A stretch of DNA of 64,000 nucleotides. Origin: Septoria linicola (lineage: Eukaryota; Ascomycota; Dothideomycetes; Mycosphaerellales; Mycosphaerellaceae). The position numbers and the translations under genes were made by a program. Location of the stretch: NCBI GenBank assembly GCA_024114885.1, contig CP099420.1:2604001-2668000 (forward strand), given 5' to 3'. The notes under the pieces are model-generated. The model did no database searches and had not been told where the DNA came from. It saw only the letters and a list, made by a program, of their open reading frames with translations. Of this stretch, positions 41,451 through 49,474 are shown piece by piece (the first letter of the stretch is position 1; each line of letters starts with the position of its first letter).

Positions 41451-43014
41451 ATGTCTGTTCCGGGAGAGCCGCCTCGCGCACCACAATCCGGTCGAGAATG
41501 GTGCACTTGCTGTCTGGAGGAAACGCTGGACGACCAGATTACCAAGATCCATGGAAACGCGATCTGCTTCGAATGCTTCAGCACCGGAATTCGACCCCAG
41601 TTCGAAGCAGCGCTGTTGAGCGAAGCGGCATGGCCGGTGCTGTGGTCTGGACAGGTGATTGAGCCTTACAAACACACAGCATTACTGCCTCCGGACTTCT
41701 GTGGCCAATGGACCGAGAAACTGAAGGAATACGGGACGCCAGTGACTCAGCGGATCTACCGTCATGGTTTCTTAGCTGACGAACAGTGTGGCAGGTTCAT
41801 CAAAGCGAAACCGGATGTCATTGAAGATTGCAACTGCACAGCCAAATGCTTCGTGGCCGAGTGCCGGACATGCTGGACGCAGGTATGCACATCATGCTCT
41901 GGAGTGGCGACGAACTTTACGGTGCACATTTGCCAGTCTGAAGGCAAGGACGACTTTGAAGGACTCCAGCGTGGAGTCGACTACCAAAAATGCCCCAACA
42001 CAGATTGCAGGGTAAAGCTAGCTCTACGAGACGGTTACAACCACATGCAGTGCAAATACTGCCAATGGTCTTTGTGCTTCCGTTGTGGAGGAAAAGTGGA
42101 AGAGGGTGAAGCGCACTGGACCAAACCTAATCCGTGTCCAAGATGGGGCGCTCCAAATGACCCGCGTGCCGAGTGGGACGGAGATGACGATGAAGAGGAA
42201 GAAGACGAGGAAGATGGAGAAGAAGACGGAGAAGACGGAGAAGACGACAGAGAGGCTAACGAAGAGGCCCAACGTTTCACCGCCAACACCAGAGAAGGGC
42301 GGCTACTGCAAACCGATCGAGATATCCTGCCCAGCATGTTGTCGACCTTGCGTGAGGAACACTCAGCCGAACAAGGATCTTTAATTCACGAGCTTCGGCC
42401 ATTTCTGCTCTGCCTGCACAGGGCTATTGGCATACATACCGCACACCTACGCGCCCGACTTTTCGGAACTGAGGCCGAGCCTACGAACGATCCAGTCGAG
42501 CGAGCGAGCACTGCATGCAGGGGTTTTGGGGTGGATTACGCGCGAAGGCCACTACTTGACACAAGTACCGGGACTGGCCGGTGTTGTAGCTGGCTACGTT
42601 GATGCATGGGACAGTTTTGAGGCTCGCTTATTGCTTTCACGATCCTCTGGAGGCAGGCTGAGATCTGAGCATCGGTCCGCACTCGTACGCGCGCGAGGTC
42701 GCATGTACGATCTGAGGGACGCTGGCTATGAGAGTGACTGGCTGGAGTTGGGCATCAAGTGTTGCGAAACGCTGTGGATTGGTATCAATGTCCACGTTCG
42801 TCGCTTCCGGATGTCTCGACAGTCAGAAATGCTCAGTGAGACACTGGAAGGCATATTTCACCGCTGTTATGTTGGTGTCATTGCAGCTCTGAGAGCTTCG
42901 GTGAGCAACGGGGCAGACGAATACGCAGAGGAAATTAGCCATATCCTAATGCCTGTCATTGAGGCTTACGAGAAGGCAATGGATCTCCAGGCACGCGGAG
43001 AATGGAATGAATGA
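41451..43014 (+). pseudogene. RBR (IBR/RING2) ubiquitin-ligase-like gene, catalytic Cys replaced, one frameshift
   Basis: The start ATG at 41451 (A at -3) leads to MSVPGEPPRAP and the zinc half-sites REWCTCCLEE and CFECFSTGIRPQF, which match the left RBR gene. Then follow CGRFIKAK, an IBR-like cluster (ECRTCWTQVCTSCS...H-x-C) and a RING2 segment, ECPNTDCRVKLALRDGYNHMQC. The position of the catalytic Cys is Tyr196 (TAC at 42036-42038). A long acidic run (42178-42255) replaces the coiled coil of the other copy. At the CCC run 42454-42456 the homology jumps frame: AHLRA continues as PDFSELRPSLRT in the next frame, as if one C were lost. That frame runs to the stop at 43012-43014 and covers the conserved C-terminal helical region (GYVDAWDSF, LEGIFHRCYVGVIAALR, VIEAYEKAM). 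Read without correction, the frame ends at 42602 with 383 residues. A pseudo-ligase, pseudogene or base-calling error are all possible. Confidence 0.7.
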
Positions 43015-43539
43015 GGCTCATAGATCGAAGCACCCTCATGATTGAGTATCTCGTCGGCACGTTGGCCTCTTCTACAGCAGTCTAGGCATTGAGACCTGGA
43101 CGGGGTTTGGCTTATTTGGGCACACTCAAGTGCTTCCGCGACCACTTGGTGTTCGATCCTGGAATCAGGTCAGAAACAGGAGCTTTGTGTGGAGGTACTG
43201 AAGCAGTACCTCCACTGAATGTAGATAAAGCCATTGTCATTGCACTGACATCCACGAATTTGATTGAATTGATGCACTTGTACTTGTCCTGTCCGTGTGG
43301 ATGGACGGAGGGTACGTTTCTCCGATCCTTGCAAAACGCCATGCCGAGCGCATACACGTGCTCCGTGCCATTGGCCAAAAGTCAATACAAACGATTCGTC
43401 ATCTCGCGGCAGGAACAACAACACTGCGGGCCTAGCAGCAAAAGTAGCGTAGTGGCAGTCAAAGGAATAACAATAAGTTGACGAGAGTGCCCGGCATGTT
43501 GTCAAGTTCAGTGTTCTCCATTCACCGCTTTTCGCAGAA
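43015..43539. other. Intergenic with a perfect hairpin
   Basis: A 525-bp gap between two plus-strand genes. A 130-codon open frame at 43089 begins with TTG and shows no homology. The hairpin at 43189-43215 is the only distinct feature. Confidence 0.55.
43189..43215. repeat. Perfect 11-bp inverted repeat with 5-base loop
   Basis: gtggaggtact at 43189-43199 and agtacctccac at 43205-43215 are exact reverse complements around gaagc. It lies about 175 bp past the right RBR gene and 325 bp before the Aim6-like gene. It may form a hairpin in the RNA or be a dimeric binding site. Confidence 0.85.
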
Positions 43540-44472
43540 ATGTTTTCGTCCACCTTGGCCCTCTGGGCGACAACAGCCAGCTTAACATTTGCGCAGTCCG
43601 ACATTCCACTTTCAGAGCCACTCCAGAAGATTCTTGCCGGCGCTCAGAAGGGCGACCATTACACGTATCCGACGGACTTGACGCAAGAGATCATTCCTAA
43701 AGCGATCCATTCTCACAATGATTACTGGCGGCCCATTCCTTTCTACTCCGCCCTCAGTGTAGGCGCAATCTCTGTAGAAGCAGATGTCTGGCTTATCAAT
43801 GGCACTCTCCATGTCGGACATGAGGTGTCAGCTCTGACGGAGTTCCGGACTTTCGACAGTCTGTACATTCAACCTATTCTGGACGTTTTGAGGAAACAGA
43901 ACCCGAATTCGAGTTATGTGACTGAGCTGCCCACGAAGAATGGAGTATATGATACCAGCTCGGGCCAGACATTGTACTTGTTCGTCGATATTAAGACGGA
44001 TGGAGAGGAGGCCTGGCCAGCCGTGGTGGAAGCACTCTCGCCTCTCCGTGATGCTGGGTACTTGACTACATTTAATGGGACGGGAACGACCTCGGGGCCT
44101 GTGACGGTTGTAGGCACAGGAAATACGCCACTTGATCAGGTGGTGAAGCAGAGTCCGAGGGATATCTTCTATGATGCTCCACTGCCGACGTTGAACTCCA
44201 CTTTCAGCAACATCACATCTGATGTGTCGAAGATTGCATCCACGGCGTTCAGCGGGCAGTTCGGTATGGTGAGAAATGGGACGCTGAACGCGACGAGTCA
44301 AGCGTTGTTGCAACGCCAGATTGCAGTCGCGCATGGCAAGGGTATTGGTGTCAGATACTGGGACCAACCGAACTGGCCTGTGTCGAACAGAGATGCGATC
44401 TGGAGACTATTGTGGGCCGCAGGTGTGGACCTGATCAATGCTGATGATCTGGAAGGTGCAGCCAACCTGTAG
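43540..44472 (+). CDS. Secreted Aim6-like PLC/GDPD-fold phosphodiesterase
   Basis: One exon, 310 aa, from the ATG at 43540. MFSSTLALWATTASLTFAQSD is a signal peptide. The fold signature is HSHNDYWRPIPFYSALSVG, then ISVEADVWL and LHVGHE. These give the His, Glu/Asp and His expected of the PLC-like phosphodiesterase barrel as used in glycerophosphodiester phosphodiesterases and in the Aim6 (altered inheritance of mitochondria 6) family. Later blocks YLFVDIKTDGE and VRYWDQPNWP, with NADDL near the end, fit the second half of the barrel. Several N-x-S/T sites agree with secretion. The substrate is unknown. The stop lies 38 bp from the stop of the thymidylate kinase gene on the other strand. Confidence 0.9.
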   Translation: MFSSTLALWATTASLTFAQSDIPLSEPLQKILAGAQKGDHYTYPTDLTQEIIPKAIHSHNDYWRPIPFYSALSVGAISVEADVWLINGTLHVGHEVSALTEFRTFDSLYIQPILDVLRKQNPNSSYVTELPTKNGVYDTSSGQTLYLFVDIKTDGEEAWPAVVEALSPLRDAGYLTTFNGTGTTSGPVTVVGTGNTPLDQVVKQSPRDIFYDAPLPTLNSTFSNITSDVSKIASTAFSGQFGMVRNGTLNATSQALLQRQIAVAHGKGIGVRYWDQPNWPVSNRDAIWRLLWAAGVDLINADDLEGAANL

Positions 44473-44510
44473 ATTCTTGAATTTGGCGCATTTCACGTGG
44501 GTGCATTTCC

Positions 44511-45191
44511 TCACCACGGGTTGATATATCGTAATGGACCGGGTTGTGCTTCGGAGAGCCTAGCGACAGAGTCTTGAATAGTCCTTCCTACTTCTTCAAC
44601 AGTGCGCCCAGCATCAATCGTGACAATGTCTTCTGCCTCGTCTGGATGAGTTCTCATTTCTGCGAACAGACTTCGGACGCGATCCTGCATCTCCTGCTTC
44701 TCATATCTCTCTGAGCCAAAGCCGCCTCGCTTTGCAGCATCTTCAGCAGAGATGTCAAGAAACAAGCACAAGTCAGGACGCGGTAAGCCGACCTCAGGAT
44801 GGCGACACCAGGCCAGGTCCATAGTTGGATTCTGCTTGGCGGCAGAGTAGACACAGCCAGAGTAGTAATATCGGTCAACCACAACTGTAGTTCCTGCTTG
44901 CAAATGTCGTTTGATGTCCTCTGCTGCTTCCCACCGATTGGCGGAAAACAAGAGATGGATAGCGTGATCTTCTTGATTCGAAGAGCCCACGAGATAGTTG
45001 TTGATCATCTGTCCAATAACGGTGCCTCTGTTTGGGAAGCGCATGTATTCCACTTTTTGTCCTTGAGCGATGAGATGGTCGACTAAGCGGGCACATTGGG
45101 TGCTCTTGCCTGATCTGTCCAGGCCCTCAAAGACAATGAGGTGTCCTCGCTGGGATGCCATGTCGTTCCCGTCAGTCTTTGGCGAGGGCAT
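44511..45191 (-). CDS. CDC8: Thymidylate (dTMP) kinase
   Basis: It phosphorylates dTMP to dTDP with ATP, an essential step of dTTP synthesis in cytosol and nucleus. One exon, 226 aa. The P-loop is FEGLDRSGKST (residues 21-31). RFPNRGTVIGQMINNYL, the DRYYYSGCVYSAAK segment and a lid region, DAAKRGGFGSERYEK, are all present and intact. The ATG at 45189-45191 is used; the next in-frame Met (residue 11, MASQRG) would also give a full enzyme and is closer to the length of other family members. It shares a 168-bp divergent upstream region with the queuine tRNA-ribosyltransferase subunit gene. Confidence 0.96.
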   Translation of the reverse strand: MPSPKTDGNDMASQRGHLIVFEGLDRSGKSTQCARLVDHLIAQGQKVEYMRFPNRGTVIGQMINNYLVGSSNQEDHAIHLLFSANRWEAAEDIKRHLQAGTTVVVDRYYYSGCVYSAAKQNPTMDLAWCRHPEVGLPRPDLCLFLDISAEDAAKRGGFGSERYEKQEMQDRVRSLFAEMRTHPDEAEDIVTIDAGRTVEEVGRTIQDSVARLSEAQPGPLRYINPW

Positions 45192-45359
45192 GTGGTGTAA
45201 CTAAGTTAGACAGATGTAGACTCGCAGACAGAAGTTGAGGACGCGTTGAGATTCCTTGGCGCGTCTGGAGCTCCACTCGCTCGCTGGGCTCTCGAAAATC
45301 TTCTCTCAGCACACGATTTTTTGATTCTTGTCAGCCAGGACATCGACCATGCGGCTAGG
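45192..45359. promoter_or_regulatory. Short bidirectional promoter, dTMP kinase / QTRT2
   Basis: Only 168 bp separate the two start codons, so the genes must share regulatory DNA. A near-palindrome gtaactaagttagac sits at 45197-45211. The plus-strand frame of the tRNA gene is open through most of this stretch but without an ATG. Confidence 0.5.
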
Positions 45360-46984
45360 ATGAACGGCCACGCAAATGGTCATTTCAATGGTCATGACGC
45401 CAACGGCAATGGCAAGCTGGACAATCAGCTGCCAGAGGAAGAAATGTTCCACATTCTCCGATCGACAGGCACAGCGGCCACGGGCACAGCAGCTCGTTTA
45501 GGCCGACTTGCATTGCCGCGTCGCAGAATCTTGGAGACACCGCATTATCTCGCCAACACCAGTCGCGGCGTCGTGCCACACATCACACAAGACACGTTTG
45601 TGCGCGACACCGACATCAACGGCGTCTATGTGGCCCTCGAAGATTGTGAGTGCTCTACTTCCTGTGCATGACAGGACCATCCACTGACCAGCATGCTCAC
45701 AGTGTGGTGATAGTCATCGAGAAGGGCCCCAAAGACGTGCCACCGATCTACAAATTCCGATCTCCTGATGGCGCCTCACCGCTGCGGAGATTCATCGCCG
45801 CGCCTGATGACGGTCTGCTGGTTCTGGGTGCTCGTCGAGCCTCACCAGTTGCCGCACCGGAAGCCACGTCGAACACCAACAAGACTGTCTCAATTTGCAC
45901 GGCTGTTGGCTTCCGAGCGCTCAAGGCAGATGACTACGCAGAAAAGGCAGAAAGTCTGCGGGCAGACATCCTGGTCGGCCTCGGTGACATCCCATACGAA
46001 CGCGCGCTGGGTAGCAAGAGAATTGAGAAGGCTACAGATCGGAACATCTCGTGGCTCGAGGAACATGTTTTCATGCGCCGGTCTGAGGACATGTCTGCAA
46101 GGGCGAAGCTTTTTGCATCGCTCCTGCCTGTCTCTTGTGCAAAGCAGCAGTACTACGTGGATGAGCTTGTGGGCCAGTTCGCTGATCACATCTCTGGTCT
46201 GGCTCTCTACGACCTTGACACGGTGGAAGACCTGCCAGAGCAACTTGACCATCTGCCCCGGCTGAGCTTTGCTTCTCCGAAGACGCCGCGGGATGTTCTC
46301 TACCAGATACGCCTTGGTCTTGACATATTCGTCATACCGTTTGTAGGCGCTGCGACGGACGCGGGTATAGCTCTCGATTTCACGTTTGGCAACCCTTCTC
46401 CAGGCACCACGAACGGCGACGAGCATCTTGACGTTCGGCGGCAACAGCCCGAACCCCTACCACTGGGCATCGATATGTGGTCGGAAGAGCATGCCATTGA
46501 TCTGTCACCACTAGCGCATGGTTGCCAGTGCTATGCATGCACAAATCATCACCGAGCGTATTTACAGCATCTGCTCGCAGCGAAGGAGATGCTTGGCTGG
46601 GTCCTGCTGCAAATTCACAATCACCATGTCATGGACCTGTTCTTTGCGAGCATTCGACAAAGTATCGCGAGCGGCACTCTGGACCGCGATATCAACAGCT
46701 TCGAGCAGAAGTACGACAGTCTACTGCCTGCGAAGACTGGTCAAGGACCAAGGTACAGATATCTGGGTCATGCCGCGAAACTAATGGCTGACGGAGAACA
46801 CAGAATCCGAGGCTATCAGTTCAAATCCGAAGGCCCTGGCGAGGTCAAAAAGAACTCAAAGAGCCATTTACCCTTTAAAATGCTCGATGATGGCCAAGAA
46901 AAGCTCGCCGAGGCTACATTGCCAGATCCGCAGGTCAACGCAGAAGAATTGCAGGCGCAAGGCTTCGCCGAGAAGGAAAGCTAG
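45360..46984 (+). CDS. QTRT2: Queuine tRNA-ribosyltransferase accessory subunit 2
   Basis: This subunit pairs with QTRT1 to exchange guanine 34 for queuine in tRNAs with GUN anticodons, typically at mitochondria. Two exons, 45360-45645 and 45714-46984, flank a 68-nt intron (gtgagt...gatag), giving 518 aa. Splicing rebuilds NGVYVALEDFIEKGP. Seen are TSRGVVPHITQDTF at the barrel start and the late zinc site CQCYACTNHHRAYLQHLL with a following HNHH. The first 28 residues are an NGHANGHFNGHDANGNG low-complexity stretch. A start at the in-frame ATG 45444-45446 (MFHILRSTG) would match other family members better and is a real alternative. The end (KKNSKSHLPFKML onward) is a fungal-type tail. Confidence 0.93.
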
Positions 46985-47671
46985 GAGCTCCCTCTCTTGC
47001 GATACACGCCGCATCAAAAGCGATGAAACCACTCAAGGCCAATGTGCTGCCACTAGGTTCTCTGTCCTGCATTGCAGATGAGACTTTTCAGGTGCTATAC
47101 AGAGCCAGGGAACAAGAGGCTCGCAGCCACTCACGCATGCCATTGGATGCTCCACTTGGTAGGTCTATCCTCATTCTCATCCTACCTTCACGCTCCGAGA
47201 TGACAGACACTCGTATACCCAGCTCACTCCGATGGCAAATGCCAACTTCATGAGTAGAGAAACGCGCAGATCACGACTGATTTAGCTTGCACAATCACCT
47301 TCAGCATTGATGTACCTGATGATGAGAACATAAGCTAACGTGCAGACAGTCAGTACCACCATATTCGTTCAGTTCGAATAATTTAGTCTTGTCAGAGCAG
47401 GATGGCAACAAGGAGGATATGAGGCTGCATTCTTCCGGACGTCAACAGTACCAGATACAATTTGCAAGAACCTTAATTCATGCCATGTGGCGATATCTTA
47501 ACTGTCTACGCCTGTTGTGATCTCTTTTGCTTCCCAAGCCTATCTTAGTCGCTGATTGGTCGTACCTGCTTCCGCTCTACCGAAACTGGCCTCCCGAAGC
47601 TTGTGACTTCGTACCGAGCACTATATCATTGCTTGGAAAAGGATTCCAGCACGTAGTAGCAATATCCCAAG
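46985..47671. other. Intergenic, QTRT2 / phosphotransferase-like gene
   Basis: A 687-bp gap between two plus-strand genes. No supported feature is seen. Confidence 0.55.
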
Positions 47672-48689
47672 ATGGAGGTGAAAGAGATACTGAACCACGG
47701 CCTCACACTCGCTCAGGCGGACGAGCTGTTGGACAAAGTTGTTGAATTCCCAGAAATTGACGCCAAATTCGAGCGCGTGCGACCAATTACCGATTTCCGC
47801 AAAGATGACTACGAGGCAAGGGTATGTAAGTACGAGTCCATATACATGTTTCCGAGTCAAAGGAGAGATTCGCTCATGACAGTGCTACAGTATACATCTG
47901 CCGCCGGCTCCCATCATCATCATCATCTGATGATGAATCTCAAGACAACGCAAAAGCTTCCCAAGAGGAGCTCTTCATCCTGAAATGCAAAGTCCAAGCA
48001 CCCTCCGTGCTCGCTGGCGGTCTCAAAGATCCTGTTGCCGGCCCGAGCGAGCATACGACCGCTGAACTGCAAGCTCTTGAGAGATTCGGCAGCGAGAAAG
48101 CTGAAGGTTTGCCGCATCTCATCGCGTGGAAGAAGACTGCGCAGATGGGTGCGGGGTGGCCTATGCCTGGCGGGTACGCGGTTTATGTGGTGATGACTAT
48201 GATGCCGGGTCTGCATTTGATGGATCTAGGCTACTGGGGAATTGAAGAGAGTGAGAGGGAGGAGATTCGGGAGAAATTCTTGGGTGTTATCCAGTATGTT
48301 TTCTTTTCCCGTTGTCTGTCCCCTGGACTTGCTTCGCAGAGACGAGTCGGAATGTGCATCTTGCTGACGAGATAATTCTCTTGCAGGTCTGTATGGCGAA
48401 TGGGCTTCGAGCCTTACGATACCGCCTTGAGGAACATCTTATGGGAAAGGGAGACGAAGACATTGTGCGTAGACAAGATCCATCCAGTAGGCTCCCACAA
48501 GTTGTTCCTCCTTACTGATCATGACACAGGTCCATCGTTGATTTCGAGCACTGGCATCCAACAACTACCGATCCCATCAACATGCACAGTCAGCAAGAAA
48601 TGCAAAGGTGGGGGCTAGTGAAGCGTCCAGCTTCGACGACGCATTGGGAAGAGTGGTTCCTATCTGAAGGACTTACGCGGAAGAGATGA
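47672..48689 (+). CDS. Aminoglycoside phosphotransferase/kinase-fold protein, fungal type
   Basis: Four exons, 47672-47825, 47891-48293, 48387-48464 and 48530-48689, give 264 aa. Introns are 65, 93 and 65 nt (gtaagt...ctacag; gtatgt...ttgcag; gtgcgt...cacag). All joins keep the frame and rebuild EEIREKFLGVIQSVWRMGFEP and TLSIVDFEHWHP. The middle has HTTAELQALERF, a helix seen in APH-like kinases, and PGGYAVYVVMTMMPG as the hinge. Exon 3 brings FEPYDTALRNILW in the position of the catalytic loop and exon 4 IVDFEHW as metal-binding DFE. A clear ATP-binding lysine is not obvious and the N-lobe is short. A CAT repeat at 47912-47926 encodes a serine run. The substrate is unknown; similar small proteins are numerous in filamentous ascomycetes. 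Confidence 0.82.
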
Positions 48690-49167
48690 ATCGCTACGCC
48701 GTTGTGAATATAGTCCATCATGGTGGTGTGATGGCGTGGGCATTATTGAACTTATCCAGACTCACTCACTCATTGACGTGATATCACAATCAAGTGTATA
48801 TTGCCTAAATCCTGCTTACGGTCCTGCTGGAGAATCTTGTCGCGTTAATGCAAGTTGCAATCAGTATGATATGACGTCGGAATTTCACGATGAGCTGGTG
48901 GCAACGAGTTGAACACTGGTGTGAATGAAGTGAAGCTGTCATGATATTGACCATTTGTGCGCTGTCTGTGATCGCGCTGCATAGCTGTATCTGATACGGT
49001 TCTTCCATCTGTCGATTCATTGTCGAAGTGCTGGACCTTCGCTATGGTAAATCGCTATTGTATCATGAGATCATCCGTCCAACGCCAGTCCCAGATGCGT
49101 ATTGCTATAATACACCGCTCGCTAATAAATCTCGAAGAAACAATTTGTGGGGTTGAGCGTCCGACCG
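48690..49167. other. Convergent intergenic region
   Basis: A 478-bp region between the phosphotransferase-like gene and the 84-aa gene, which point at each other. No supported feature is seen. Confidence 0.55.
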
Positions 49168-49474
49168 CTATGATGAAGTCGAGCTCATGGAGTCGGTACT
49201 CGACTCTGTGGAAAGCGAGGCCATCTCAGCGGATGCAGCTGTTGATCGTCTTCGTGATGAGGCAGTGGCCATCTCGAATTGTTGTTTGGTGTGTTGATGC
49301 ATAAGTCTGGACGTTTTGTTAGTAAAATGTGTCGACTTGGCTCGCGCGTGTTTCTGACCTCTGATATGAGCATCGTGCATTGTCTGGGTTGGACAGATCA
49401 AATTGCTGAGCGAAGTGGTCCTCAGCGTGTGATGGGTCGACAAAGCCGTTGACCTGGTATTGAGAGGAAGACAT
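49168..49474 (-). CDS. Small conserved fungal protein, 84 aa
   Basis: Two exons, 49359-49474 and 49168-49306, flank a 52-nt intron (gtcaga, with a ttactaac branch site, ending gtccag). The product begins MSSSQYQVNGFVDPSHAEDHF, continues AQQFDLSNPDNARCSYQR and, across the splice, LMHQHTKQQFEMATASSRRRS, then ends in a Ser/Thr-rich tail. The HTKQQFEMA block and the FVDPSHAE start are, to my recollection, widely conserved in filamentous ascomycetes in proteins of unknown function. It is predicted soluble and mostly helical. A TATA-like gctcatatac lies 127 bp upstream (49601-49610) and CCAAT on this strand at 49641-49645. It would be missed as two unrelated short frames without the intron. No function can be given. 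Confidence 0.85.

Noticed and set aside
43089..43481. A 130-codon plus-strand frame before the Aim6-like gene
   Set aside because: Begins with TTG, has no ATG early and no recognisable content, and contains the hairpin at 43189-43215.
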